A DNA stretch of 64,000 bases, taken from NCBI GenBank assembly GCA_017632935.1, contig JAGBQJ010000036.1:1-64000 (forward strand), in the 5' to 3' direction. This stretch comes from Bacteroidales bacterium. Its GTDB lineage: Bacteria > Bacteroidota > Bacteroidia > Bacteroidales > F082. The notes beneath the pieces were generated by a model. It was given only the letters and a program-made list of their open reading frames with translations, was not told the DNA's origin and did not search any database. Every line of letters starts with the position of its first letter. The stretch's first letter is position 1. Of this stretch, positions 16,140 to 25,666 are shown piece by piece. The position numbers were made by a program, and so were the translations under genes.

Positions 16140-16508
16140 ATGGAAGAACAGAAAGAGAAGAAGAGAAAGAAGGGAAGCAAACGGGTGATGAACGTCCTGG
16201 GCGGCACTTTCCTCGTGAGGGAGAACTTCGGCAAGCAGTTCTTTTTCCTTGCGTATGTCACCATCTTGCTCATGGCTGTCATCACCAACACCTACATCGC
16301 CGAGGGGAAGATCCGTGAGCTGAACAAAGCCACCAAGCGGCTCAACGACCTGCAGGTGGAGTACATACAAGTGAAGTCGGCCATCATGGAGGCTTCCAAA
16401 CAGTCGGTTTTGGTGAAGCGGTTGGAAGGCACGGGCCTGAAAGAAGCCACCGAGCCTTTGAAGCGCCTCAACGTGAATGTCGAACCTGAAAAGAACGTGG
16501 AGCCATGA
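16140..16508 (+). CDS. ftsL: FtsL-like cell division protein
   Basis: A 122-residue bitopic protein. A basic cytoplasmic N-terminus (EEQKEKKRKKGSKR) is followed by one membrane segment (about 33-52) and a periplasmic coiled coil (about 55-95). It fits the Bacteroidetes FtsL family, whose members work with FtsQ/DivIB and recruit FtsW-FtsI. The sequence itself is poorly conserved; position between rsmH and ftsI and the topology carry the call. The ATG at 16140 is preferred over a TTG seven codons upstream. Its stop overlaps the ftsI start (ATGA). Confidence 0.82.
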   Translation: MEEQKEKKRKKGSKRVMNVLGGTFLVRENFGKQFFFLAYVTILLMAVITNTYIAEGKIRELNKATKRLNDLQVEYIQVKSAIMEASKQSVLVKRLEGTGLKEATEPLKRLNVNVEPEKNVEP

Positions 16509-18661
16509 AGACCGACCCGAGAACAGATACACTTTGGAAGACCTACCTGGTCTATATCCTCGTCCTTGTCTTCGGCATCGCCATTATTGCGAAGATCATC
16601 GTGGTGCAGACCAAGGACAACAAGGAGCTGGTGAAGCTGGCCGAGCAGCGCGAATACCGTGTCGACACCTTGGAGGCCTCGCGTGGCAATATCTTCTCGT
16701 CCGACGGGCAGCTGATGGCCACCACCATCCCGCTTTACGACGTCTTCTTCGACTACAAATCCGTCGACTCGGCTTTCTTGGCCGACAACATCGACTCGCT
16801 CTGCGTGCAGATGTCGCAACTGCTCCCGAAACGCGATCCTGTGCAATGGAAGGCCTTCTTCGCCGAAGGTATGGCCAAAAAGAACCGTCACTATAAGATT
16901 GCACTCAATATCACCCAGACCGAGCTGCGCCAGATGCAGCAATTCGTCATCTTCAACCGTGGCCTCTACAAGAACGGCCTCATCATCGAAAAGAAGATCC
17001 GCCGCGAGCATCCTTATAAAGACCTCGCCAGCCTCATGCTGGGCATGGCCAACGAAAAGAAGGGCTACTATTTCGGCCTTGAAGGTGCCTACAACGACTA
17101 CCTCAGGGGCCAGAACGGCCGTCAGCTGGTGAGAAGAATCCACCACGGCGGCTGGATTCCCGTCGACTCCGACGACAACACCGACGCGCAGAACGGCGAC
17201 GACGTCATCACCACTTTCGACATCAAGCTGCAGGACATCGTGGAGAGCGCCCTCAACAACACCCTGACTGTCAATAAGGCCGAGCAGGGCTGCGCCATCC
17301 TGATGGATGTGGAGACGGGTTACGTGAAAGCCTTGGCCAACTTGAGCCTCAACCACGAGACGGGCACATACGAAGAGTCGTACAACGTGGCCTTGGCCGA
17401 ACGCTATGAGCCAGGCTCGGTGTTCAAGATTGCCTCGATGGTCGTGCTGCTCAACAACAACGAGCACATGCGCCTTGACGACAAGGTGAACATCGGCACA
17501 GGTCCCATCAAGTTCTCGAACCGCGTCATGAAAGACGACCACAGCTTCGCCAAGGGCGGCGTCTGCACTGTGCAGGAGGTCATCGAGCAGTCGTCCAACA
17601 AGGGCACGGCGGTGTTGGTCACCAAGAACTTCGCCGCGCATCCCGAGAAATACGTCAACGGCCTGTATGCCTTGGGTCTGAACAAGAAGATCGGCACGGG
17701 CATCACGGGCGAGGCCCAGCCAGTCATCAAGCACCCCGACGACAAGACCAAGGACGGCCGCAAGCTCTGGTCGAACGTCTCTTTGCCTTGGATGTCGATC
17801 GGCTACGAAGTCAACGTCACCCCGATGCAGCTGCTGATGCTCTACAACGCCATCGCCAACGACGGTCGCATGATGAAGCCCCAGTTTGTCACCGAGATCC
17901 GTCGCGGCGAGCAGACCGTGGAGAAATTCGAGCCCGTCGTGCTCAGCGAGCATATCGCCTCGCCCGAGTCGATAGAGAAGATACAGATCATGCTGGAAGG
18001 CGTGGTGCTGAGAGGCACGGCCAAGCGCCAGTTCGCCGGCTGTGTTGTCGGCGTGGCGGGCAAGACCGGCACGGCACAATACTACGACAAGGTGCAAGGC
18101 TACGCCTATCACGAGCCGGGCATAGGGAGAAAGCTGTACAACACCACTTTCGTGGGCTATTTCCCCGTCGACAAGCCGCGTTACAGCTGCATCATCATGG
18201 TGAGCCGCGCCCGTGGAGCCAAGTGGGCTGCCGGAGGCGTGTCGGCACCAGGCTTCAGGGAGATCGCCGAGAAGGTGTATGCCACACGCATCGGCGTCAG
18301 CGAGGACGACAGCATCGTGTTGAAGCACGACAAGGCCAAAGCACCAGTCCTCGTGCGCCACAACAAGGAATCGCAATACCTCAATAGCATCGCCAAGAAC
18401 TACAGCAACTATGCCATCAACGGCGACTGGGTGACGGTGGAAAGCGACGAGAGCGGACAAATCACCATGCGTGAGGCCAAAATCGCCAACAACATCGTGC
18501 CTAACGTGGTCGGTATGGACATAACCGATGCTATCTATCTTCTTGAGAACATGGGTGTTAGTACCGAGTTCACGGGACAAGGCGTCGTCAAGGAACAGTC
18601 GCTGCACGCGGGCGATACCCTCAAAGCACACAGTAAAATGTACTTAAAACTGGAAAAATGA
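16505..18661 (+). CDS. ftsI: division-specific peptidoglycan transpeptidase (PBP3/FtsI) with PASTA domain
   Basis: A 718-residue class B penicillin-binding protein that crosslinks septal peptidoglycan. One N-terminal membrane anchor (about 12-34) is followed by the dimerisation domain with EASRGNIFSSDG. The transpeptidase domain has SVFK (nucleophile Ser305), SSN (363-365) and KTG (520-522). One C-terminal PASTA domain (about 660-718, VPNVVGMDITDA) is present. The stop overlaps the murE start (ATGATG). Confidence 0.95.
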   Translation: MKTDPRTDTLWKTYLVYILVLVFGIAIIAKIIVVQTKDNKELVKLAEQREYRVDTLEASRGNIFSSDGQLMATTIPLYDVFFDYKSVDSAFLADNIDSLCVQMSQLLPKRDPVQWKAFFAEGMAKKNRHYKIALNITQTELRQMQQFVIFNRGLYKNGLIIEKKIRREHPYKDLASLMLGMANEKKGYYFGLEGAYNDYLRGQNGRQLVRRIHHGGWIPVDSDDNTDAQNGDDVITTFDIKLQDIVESALNNTLTVNKAEQGCAILMDVETGYVKALANLSLNHETGTYEESYNVALAERYEPGSVFKIASMVVLLNNNEHMRLDDKVNIGTGPIKFSNRVMKDDHSFAKGGVCTVQEVIEQSSNKGTAVLVTKNFAAHPEKYVNGLYALGLNKKIGTGITGEAQPVIKHPDDKTKDGRKLWSNVSLPWMSIGYEVNVTPMQLLMLYNAIANDGRMMKPQFVTEIRRGEQTVEKFEPVVLSEHIASPESIEKIQIMLEGVVLRGTAKRQFAGCVVGVAGKTGTAQYYDKVQGYAYHEPGIGRKLYNTTFVGYFPVDKPRYSCIIMVSRARGAKWAAGGVSAPGFREIAEKVYATRIGVSEDDSIVLKHDKAKAPVLVRHNKESQYLNSIAKNYSNYAINGDWVTVESDESGQITMREAKIANNIVPNVVGMDITDAIYLLENMGVSTEFTGQGVVKEQSLHAGDTLKAHSKMYLKLEK

Positions 18662-20115
18662 TGAAGCTCAAAGACATATTGACGAATTGCAACCTTTTGG
18701 AAATCGTGGGCGAGAAGGACGTGGACGTTGCCGACATCACCTTCGATTCCAGAAAGGTGAGCCAAGGCACGCTGTTTTTCGCCGTCAAAGGCACGCAGGT
18801 CGACGGCCACGACTACATCGACGGCGCCATCGAGAAAGGCGCTTCGGTGGTTGTGTGTGAGAAGATGCCTCGCAAGAAAGCTGACAAGGTCACCTACGTG
18901 AAAGTCGACAACTCGGCCTACGTGTTGGGCGTCGGCGCTTCCAATTTCTACGGGAACCCTTCGGAGAAATTGAAGCTGGTCGGCGTGACGGGCACCAACG
19001 GCAAGACCACCATCGCCACCTTATTATATAGGCTCTTCACAGGAGCAGGTTACAACTGCGGCTTGCTCTCGACGATTGAGAACATCGTCAACCGCGATGT
19101 CGTCCCTTCGACCCACACCACGCCCGACCCCATCGAGCTGAACGCCTTGTTGCAGCAGATGGTCGACAAGGGCTGCGAATACGCTTTCATGGAGGTGAGT
19201 TCGCACAGCGTGGCACAAGACCGCATCGCGGGGCTGCATTTTGCCGGTGGCATCTTCACCAACCTCACGCACGACCATTTGGATTACCACAAGACCATGG
19301 CCAACTACCGCAACGCCAAGAAGAAATTCTTCGACGACCTGCCGCAGACCGCCTTCGCCTTGACCAACTTGGACGACAAGAACGGTGCCTACATGCTGCA
19401 AAACACGCAAGCCCGCAAGCTCAGCTATGCTTTGAAACACGATGCCGACTTCAAAGGTGTCGTCATGGAGAGCCATTTCGACGGCATGATGCTCAAGGTG
19501 AACGGCACGGAGATGTTCACCCAACTTGTTGGCGGCTTTAACGCGAGCAACATCCTGGCCATCTATGGTGCGGCCACGGCTTTGGGCTTCAATAAGGATG
19601 AGCTACTGGTCGAGATCAGCAAGCTGCGCGGTGCCAACGGACGTTTCGACATGGTGTATTCCGACAAGGGCATCGTCGGCATTGTCGACTACGCCCACAC
19701 GCCTGACGCTTTGGAAAACGTGCTGAAGACCATCAACGAGGTACGCTGCCATAAAGAGACGCTCATCACGGTAGTCGGCTGCGGTGGCAACCGCGACACC
19801 ACCAAGCGCCCCGAGATGGCCGCCGTCGCCGTCAAGCTCAGCGACCGCGTCATCCTCACCAGCGACAACCCGCGCAACGAGGACCCGGACGAGATCATCC
19901 GCCAGATGAAGGTCGGCGTGCCTGAGGAAGACAAAGGCAAGGTGTTGAGCATCACTAATAGGCGTGAGGCCATACGCACGGCAGTCGCTTTGGCCAAAAA
20001 AGGCGACATCATCCTCTTGGCAGGCAAAGGCCACGAGAACTATCAGGAAATCAACGGAGTAAAGAATCATTTCGACGACAAGGAAGTATTGTCGGAAGCA
20101 TTTAAGGAGGCATAA
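18658..20115 (+). CDS. murE: UDP-MurNAc-tripeptide synthetase, meso-diaminopimelate type
   Basis: A 485-residue Mur ligase that adds the third stem-peptide residue. The N-terminal UDP-binding domain is followed by the ATP site GTNGKTT (about 111-117) and a C-terminal domain with DNPRNEDP (Asp403 onward). The DNPR motif marks meso-diaminopimelate rather than lysine specificity. All three domains are complete, unlike the murD-position gene further down. The start overlaps ftsI; a second ATG three bases on is equally possible. Confidence 0.95.
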   Translation: MMKLKDILTNCNLLEIVGEKDVDVADITFDSRKVSQGTLFFAVKGTQVDGHDYIDGAIEKGASVVVCEKMPRKKADKVTYVKVDNSAYVLGVGASNFYGNPSEKLKLVGVTGTNGKTTIATLLYRLFTGAGYNCGLLSTIENIVNRDVVPSTHTTPDPIELNALLQQMVDKGCEYAFMEVSSHSVAQDRIAGLHFAGGIFTNLTHDHLDYHKTMANYRNAKKKFFDDLPQTAFALTNLDDKNGAYMLQNTQARKLSYALKHDADFKGVVMESHFDGMMLKVNGTEMFTQLVGGFNASNILAIYGAATALGFNKDELLVEISKLRGANGRFDMVYSDKGIVGIVDYAHTPDALENVLKTINEVRCHKETLITVVGCGGNRDTTKRPEMAAVAVKLSDRVILTSDNPRNEDPDEIIRQMKVGVPEEDKGKVLSITNRREAIRTAVALAKKGDIILLAGKGHENYQEINGVKNHFDDKEVLSEAFKEA

Positions 20116-20118
20116 GCC

Positions 20119-21396
20119 ATGTTGTACTATCTGTTCAATTATCTGAATCAATGCGATTTCCCAGGCGCGGGCGTGTTCAACTACGTCACCTTCCGCGCTG
20201 CTGTGGCGGTTATTCTCTCCTTGGTGGTGGCCGTGTGGTTTGGCAATTGGTTCATTAAGATGTTGAAACGCAAGAAAATCACTGAGACCCAGCGTGATGC
20301 GTCCATTGACCCCTACAACACCAAGAAAGTGGGTGTGCCCACCATGGGCGGTGTCATCATCATCACGGCCATCCTTGTGCCGGTGTTGCTGGTGTGCAAG
20401 CTGCACAGCGTCTACACCCTCCTGATGATTGCCACTACCTTGATTTTGGGCATCCTGGGCTTTGCCGACGACTATGTCAAGACCTTCAAAGGCAAGAAAG
20501 ACGGCTTGAAGCCTGCAGTGAAGCTGGGCGGACAGATTCTGTTGGGTCTGCTCGTCGGCCTGACGCTGCGTCTCAGCCCTGCGGTGCAAATCAACGAGAC
20601 GGTGGATGTGAAAATCGAAAACAACAAGGAAATTGTGGTGAAGAGTCCCGACGTGAAGTCGACGAAGACCACCATTCCTTTCGTGAAAAACCACAACCTC
20701 AACTATGCCGACCTGTTCAAATGGGCGGGTGAGAAGTGGATGTACAACCTGGCTTGGGTCTTTCTGGTGTTGCTTACCGTATTCATCGTGGCGGCAGTCA
20801 GCAACGGCTCCAACCTCAACGACGGCATGGACGGCATGGCTTCGGGCAATTCGGCCATCATAGGCCTGACCTTGCTTATCTTGGCCTATATCTCCAGTAA
20901 TGCGGTCACGGCGAGTTACTTCGATTTGATGTATATCCCTGGCAGTGAAGAGCTTGTGGTGTTTATGGGTGCTTTCGTGGGTGCCCTCATCGGCTTCTTG
21001 TGGTTTAACTCTTTCCCAGCACAGATTTTCATGGGCGACACGGGCAGCCTGACCATAGGTGGTATCATCGCGGTGTCGGCCATCATCATGCACAAGGAAT
21101 TGTTGCTGCCTTTGCTCTGCGGCGTGTTCCTGTTCGAGATCCTCTCCGACTTGGACGTGAAGCGTTTCGTCAAGACGGGCAAGAAACACCGCATCTGGAA
21201 GAAAGGCCCCTTGCACGACCATTTCCGCACGAGCTACAGCGACTTCAAGAAGGCCTGGCCCAACAGCACGGTCACCTTCAAAGGGCACGGCGAAGGGCAT
21301 AACACCGTTCACCATGAGGTGAAGATCACCCTACGATTCTGGATTGTCACGATATTATTAGCGGCATTCACATTGATTACGTTTAAGATAAGATAA
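20119..21396 (+). CDS. mraY: phospho-MurNAc-pentapeptide transferase
   Basis: A 425-residue membrane enzyme that transfers phospho-MurNAc-pentapeptide to undecaprenyl phosphate, forming lipid I. About ten membrane segments are visible. Signatures include PTMGG (about 74-78), FADDYVKTFKG with Asp117-Asp118, NLNDGMDGMASG with Asp235, and MGDTGSL. The extra length relative to E. coli MraY comes mainly from an insertion around 155-205 (ETVDVKIENNKEIVVKSPDV), as is usual in Bacteroidetes. It starts three bases after the murE stop. Confidence 0.95.
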   Translation: MLYYLFNYLNQCDFPGAGVFNYVTFRAAVAVILSLVVAVWFGNWFIKMLKRKKITETQRDASIDPYNTKKVGVPTMGGVIIITAILVPVLLVCKLHSVYTLLMIATTLILGILGFADDYVKTFKGKKDGLKPAVKLGGQILLGLLVGLTLRLSPAVQINETVDVKIENNKEIVVKSPDVKSTKTTIPFVKNHNLNYADLFKWAGEKWMYNLAWVFLVLLTVFIVAAVSNGSNLNDGMDGMASGNSAIIGLTLLILAYISSNAVTASYFDLMYIPGSEELVVFMGAFVGALIGFLWFNSFPAQIFMGDTGSLTIGGIIAVSAIIMHKELLLPLLCGVFLFEILSDLDVKRFVKTGKKHRIWKKGPLHDHFRTSYSDFKKAWPNSTVTFKGHGEGHNTVHHEVKITLRFWIVTILLAAFTLITFKIR

Positions 21397-21407
21397 ATAA
21401 GATAAAG

Positions 21408-21971
21408 ATGAATTATTTTGAAGAAATAACGAACACGAGACTCAAACGGCCGAACACCATGGTGGATGGCATATCGTCCAAGGTTTTGCAAATCAGGAAA
21501 GAGAGCATTAAGCTGAGCCTCAGTGACTTGAATACCGTTGACCATCGGCAGGAATACGTCACCACCGTTGACGGCGTGATGTATTACGACGACTCGCGTG
21601 CCGAGAACGTGAACGCCACTTGGTTTACCTTCCAGAACATCGTCAAGCCCGTTGTTTGGATTGCGGGTGGCGACGACAGCATGGCCGATTTCAAGGACTT
21701 GAAGAAGGTCGTGAAGCAGAAGGTGAGGGCTATGGTCTGCATCGGCGAGGACAACGCCAAGCTGAAGAAGGCTTTCCAGAAGGACATCACTGAGTTGTTT
21801 GAGGTGGAGAGCATCGACGAGGCGGTCAACCTGGCTTCTTTGTTGGCCCAGAACGACGACATCGTGCTGTTCTCGCCTGCCTGCAAGTCGGCGACAAGGG
21901 AGAGCTACACCGAGCGCGGCAACGCATTCACTGAAACCGTGAGGAGATTGGAAAATGAACGTCATCAATAA
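21408..21971 (+). pseudogene. murD: MurD remnant: C-terminal domain only (UDP-MurNAc-L-Ala-D-Glu ligase)
   Basis: A 187-residue open frame in the murD position, against about 440-450 for a complete MurD. Residues about 14-45 (NTMVDGISSKVLQIRKESIK) match the end of the central domain, and about 46-187 match the C-terminal ligase domain: VDHRQEYV, VNATWF, VVWIAGG, LFSPACKS, then ERGNAF. The UDP-binding Rossmann domain and the P-loop ATPase domain are missing, and only 11 bases separate it from mraY. The usual DSKATN motif reads DSRAEN, changing the substrate-contacting Lys and Thr. The frame is open, has normal local codon use and overlaps ftsW by 17 bases. It cannot be a MurD enzyme alone; a full murD must exist elsewhere, or the missing part is supplied in trans, or this is a decaying gene or an assembly deletion. 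Confidence 0.75.
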
Positions 21972-23253
21972 GATATTGAAAGGCGACAAGGTCATCTGGA
22001 TTGTGGCCCTGATTTTGGGCATCATCTCGGTGATTGTGGTGTATAGCGCGACCAGCGTCTTGGTGGTCTCGAAATACGAAGGCAACACGGGTCGGATGAT
22101 GATGAAGCACGTGGGCATGTTGCTCTTCGGTTTCCTGATGATGATTGGCGCCTCGCGCATCAACTACAAGCGTTACGCGAAGATTGCCCTGCTGCTGATG
22201 ATTCCGTGTCTGGCTTTGCTGCTCTACACTTTAGTGTTCGGCCGCAACATCAACGACGCCAGCCGCTCCATCAACCTCGGCGGCTTCTCGTTCCAGCCCA
22301 GCGAGATGGCCAAGATCATCCTCATCACCTATCTGGCGCGTCAGATCATCATGATGGAAGGCTCGGTCTACAAGTTCAAGGACTTCCTCATCAAGCTGGC
22401 CGCGCCCATCCTGCTGACCGCCGCCTTGATTTTCTCCGAAAACCTTTCCACCGCTGTCATCCTGATTGCCGTCTGCATGGTGCTGCTCTTCATCGGTAGG
22501 GTGAAATTCCTGCATATCATGGCCTTGGTCGGGCTCTGTGTCGTCGGCATGGGCATTTATTTAGGCTACGATGCCATCAAGACCAGCATCCAGAACAACC
22601 ATGGGATGAAGGCGCAGCAGGAAGCCATTGCCCAGGGCAAGTCGAGCGAGGTCTATAAGGAAAAACAAAACCGTATCCAGACTTGGGCCAACCGCCTGAA
22701 GTCGATGGGCGAGGACAAGGAGAAGGTGGATCCGTTTGACGACAAGCACCTGCAACGTACTTACGCCGATATCGCGGTGGCATCAAGCTCTATCTTGGGC
22801 AAGGGACCTGGCAAGAGCGAGCAGCGCAACTTCCTGCCGCATCCTTATTCCGATTTCATCTACGCGATCATCGTGGAGGAATATGGACTTGTGGGGGCCT
22901 TCATCGTTCTGCTGCTCTATGTCATCCTCTTCACAAGGGTGTTGCGTATCGTCATCAAGCGACCGCTCACCTTCGGCGCCTTGATGGCCTTCGGGTTGGG
23001 CTTCTTGGTCATCCTGCAGGCCATGATCAACATGGGCGTCTCCATCGGTCTGTTGCCCGTTACGGGACAGCCCTTGCCCTTGGTGAGCATGGGCGGCACC
23101 TCGCTGATGGCTACGGGACTCATCATCGGCATGATCCTGAGCGTCACGCGGAGCATGGAAGACGAGGAGATGAACAAAGAACAAGAGATACAAGCCATAA
23201 CGGAAACAACTGAAACTACTGAAGATGAAAGAGAACCTGAAAGTCGTGATTAG
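21955..23253 (+). CDS. ftsW: septal peptidoglycan polymerase FtsW (SEDS family)
   Basis: A 432-residue SEDS glycosyltransferase that polymerises lipid II at the septum with FtsI. About ten membrane segments are seen. Family motifs include FQPSEMAKI (about 107-115), the ENLST segment, HPYSDFIYAIIVEEYGLVGA and TGQPLPLVSMGGTS. A long acidic tail (about 400-432) follows the last membrane segment. It begins inside the murD remnant and its end overlaps murG by 29 bases. Confidence 0.95.
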   Translation: MNVINKILKGDKVIWIVALILGIISVIVVYSATSVLVVSKYEGNTGRMMMKHVGMLLFGFLMMIGASRINYKRYAKIALLLMIPCLALLLYTLVFGRNINDASRSINLGGFSFQPSEMAKIILITYLARQIIMMEGSVYKFKDFLIKLAAPILLTAALIFSENLSTAVILIAVCMVLLFIGRVKFLHIMALVGLCVVGMGIYLGYDAIKTSIQNNHGMKAQQEAIAQGKSSEVYKEKQNRIQTWANRLKSMGEDKEKVDPFDDKHLQRTYADIAVASSSILGKGPGKSEQRNFLPHPYSDFIYAIIVEEYGLVGAFIVLLLYVILFTRVLRIVIKRPLTFGALMAFGLGFLVILQAMINMGVSIGLLPVTGQPLPLVSMGGTSLMATGLIIGMILSVTRSMEDEEMNKEQEIQAITETTETTEDEREPESRD

Positions 23254-24325
23254 TGGTGGTGGCACGGGCGGCCATATCTTTCCCGCCATTGCCATCGCGG
23301 ATGCCTTGAAGCGGAGATTCCCCGAGGCCGACATCCTCTTTATTGGGGCCAAAGGCCGTATGGAGATGGAGCGCGTGCCCAAGGCGGGTTATCCTATCGA
23401 AGGCCTGTGGATCAGTGGATTCACCAAGGACTTGTCGGTGCTGAGTCTGCCTTTCAAGCTCGTCAGCAGCTTGAGCAAGGCACGCAGCATCTTGAAGCGT
23501 TTCCAGCCTGATGCCGTCATCGGTGTGGGCGGCTTCGCCAGCGGTCCCACCTTGAAGGCCGCTAACTGGTTGGGCATCCCCACCGTCATCCAAGAGCAGA
23601 ACTCCTATCCGGGCAAGACCAACCGCAACGTGGGTCCAAAAGCCAAGGCTATCTGTGTGGCCTACGACCACCTCGACCAATGGTTCCCTGCCGAGAAGAT
23701 TCACTTCACGGGCAACCCCTTGAGGGCCAATATCGCTCTCAACGGCACTCGCGAGGAGGCCGCCGCGTTCTTCCACCTCGACCCGAACAAGCCCGTGGCC
23801 TTGTTGGTGGGTGGCAGTCAAGGCGCCTTGGGCATCAACAAGGGCATCAGCGCGCAACTCGCCGCCTTCAAGGACAGCAACCTGCAGCTCATCTGGCAGA
23901 CGGGCAAGACCTACATCACCCAAGCCCAGGAGGAAGTGAAGGCTTTGGGTTTGGAAGACCAGGTGAAGCCGACCGTCTTCATCGACCGCATGGACTTGGC
24001 TTACGGCTTGGCCGATATGGTCATCTCGCGCGCCGGCGCCATGTCGATCTCGGAGCTGGCACTGGTGAAGAGGCCTGTCATCTTCGTGCCGTTGCCCACC
24101 GCTGCAGAAGACCATCAGACCAAGAACGCCCAGCAGCTCGTCGACGCCGAAGCCGCCCTCATGGTGCGCAACGCCGACGCCGAAAAGGAGCTCGTCCCTG
24201 CGCTGTTTAAGCTCAAGGACGACCAGGTCTTACAGGCCAAATTAAGTGAAAACATCGGCAAGTTCGCCCGCCCGAATGCCGCCGATGATATTGTTGACCA
24301 GATCATTAAAGCTATTGAATCGTAA
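23225..24325 (+). CDS. murG: UDP-GlcNAc:lipid I N-acetylglucosaminyltransferase
   Basis: A 366-residue GT28 enzyme that converts lipid I to lipid II on the inner face of the membrane. GGGTGGH (11-17) is the first glycine-rich loop, GSQGALGINKG is the third, and SRAGAMSISELALVKRPVIF and AAEDHQTKNAQ bind UDP-GlcNAc. It overlaps ftsW by 29 bases and abuts murC directly, so it is translated as part of the cluster. Confidence 0.95.
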   Translation: MKENLKVVISGGGTGGHIFPAIAIADALKRRFPEADILFIGAKGRMEMERVPKAGYPIEGLWISGFTKDLSVLSLPFKLVSSLSKARSILKRFQPDAVIGVGGFASGPTLKAANWLGIPTVIQEQNSYPGKTNRNVGPKAKAICVAYDHLDQWFPAEKIHFTGNPLRANIALNGTREEAAAFFHLDPNKPVALLVGGSQGALGINKGISAQLAAFKDSNLQLIWQTGKTYITQAQEEVKALGLEDQVKPTVFIDRMDLAYGLADMVISRAGAMSISELALVKRPVIFVPLPTAAEDHQTKNAQQLVDAEAALMVRNADAEKELVPALFKLKDDQVLQAKLSENIGKFARPNAADDIVDQIIKAIES

Positions 24326-25666
24326 ATGAACAACGGAGAAGGACATATAATCTACATGTTAGGCATAGGCGGCATAGGCATGAGCGCCTTGGCCCGCTAC
24401 TACCACAGCCAGGGCTACACCGTGGCCGGCTACGACCGCACACCTTCCCCGCTCACCCGACAATTAGAAGATGAGGGCATGGCCATCCATTATGAAGACA
24501 ACCCCAACCTGTTGCCAGCCCTCATCGACATGGTCGTTTACACCCCTGCAGTTCCGAAAGAACTAAAGGAATTTGAAACCCTTCGCCAAAACAATATAAA
24601 GATCTTGAAACGCTCTGAGGCCTTGGGGCTGGTCTCAGAGCAACATTTTACGCTCGCCATCGCGGGTACGCATGGCAAAACGACCACCACGGCTATGGTG
24701 GCCCACATCCTGCACGCCTGTGGCAAGGACACCACCGCCTTCATCGGAGGCATTGCCAACAATTTCAACAGCAACCTGCTGTTAGGCAAAGGCAAGGACA
24801 GCATCATGGTCGTGGAGGCCGACGAGTTCGACCGCTCCTTCCTGCATCTCCGCCCCGAAGTCAGCATCATCAACTCCATCGATGCCGACCATTTGGACAT
24901 CTACGGCGACAGGAAGCATATCGTGGCCAGCTTCAACGACTTCGCGCATCTGACGCACGACCTCGTCATCGTGAAGGAAGGTCTCGACGTGGCAGTGGAC
25001 AACAGTGTCCGCTTTGGCTTCGGTGAGGCTTGCGACTATCGTGCCGAGGTCGTCAAGTCGGACAAAGGCATCACCGACTTTGTCATCCATGGCGAAGGAC
25101 AGAAGACGGAAGTCAGGCTGCCCATGGCAGGCAACCATAACGTGTTGAACGCCACCGCTGCTTTCATCGCCGCGCGTCAGACGGGATTGTCGCCTGAAAC
25201 CATCGCCAAGGTGCTCTCCACCTTCAAGGGCGTGAAACGTCGTTTCGACATCAGAGTGAACAATGAAAAGCACTGCTATATAGACGATTACGCGCATCAT
25301 CCCGAGGAAATTCGTTCCTGCCTGACTGCCGTCAGAGGAGCCTTCCCCGAGAAGCGTATCACGCTGGTCTTCCAGCCGCACCTCTTCAGCCGCACCCGCG
25401 ACTTTATGGACGAGTTTGCTGCTGTTTTGGCCATGGCCGACGAGCTCATCCTGTTGGACATCTATCCCGCCCGCGAGAAGCCCATCGAAGGCATCACCTC
25501 GGCGGCTTTGTTGAATAAGGTACAGATGACCGACAAGAAAATCTGCGCGAAATCGGAGCTTATTGGCTTGATTGACAGCGAGAAACCTGAGCTGCTCATC
25601 ACCATGGGCGCCGGCGACATCGACCGTTTTGTTGAACCGCTTGAAGAAATGATAAAGACATGGTAA
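24326..25666 (+). CDS. murC: UDP-N-acetylmuramate--L-alanine ligase
   Basis: A 446-residue Mur ligase adding the first stem-peptide residue. The Rossmann domain opens with MLGIGGIGMSALA (11-23), the ATP loop is GTHGKTTTT (114-122), and VEADEFDRSFL, HHPEEI and FQPHLFSRT are characteristic. Complete in length and motifs. The stop overlaps the ftsQ start. Confidence 0.95.
   Translation: MNNGEGHIIYMLGIGGIGMSALARYYHSQGYTVAGYDRTPSPLTRQLEDEGMAIHYEDNPNLLPALIDMVVYTPAVPKELKEFETLRQNNIKILKRSEALGLVSEQHFTLAIAGTHGKTTTTAMVAHILHACGKDTTAFIGGIANNFNSNLLLGKGKDSIMVVEADEFDRSFLHLRPEVSIINSIDADHLDIYGDRKHIVASFNDFAHLTHDLVIVKEGLDVAVDNSVRFGFGEACDYRAEVVKSDKGITDFVIHGEGQKTEVRLPMAGNHNVLNATAAFIAARQTGLSPETIAKVLSTFKGVKRRFDIRVNNEKHCYIDDYAHHPEEIRSCLTAVRGAFPEKRITLVFQPHLFSRTRDFMDEFAAVLAMADELILLDIYPAREKPIEGITSAALLNKVQMTDKKICAKSELIGLIDSEKPELLITMGAGDIDRFVEPLEEMIKTW

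Noticed and set aside
16292-18631. A 779-codon open frame on the minus strand opposite ftsI
   Set aside because: It is a shadow of the G+C-rich ftsI frame. It has no ribosome site, domain or hydrophobic pattern, and ftsI is certain.
19603-21315. A 570-codon minus-strand frame opposite murE-mraY
   Set aside because: A shadow frame with a composition (His, Asp, Val rich) typical of antisense reading of these genes.
21397-21407. The missing MurD N-terminal part hidden in another frame near the remnant
   Set aside because: Only 11 bases lie between mraY and the remnant, and both flanking genes are intact in their own frames, so there is no room.
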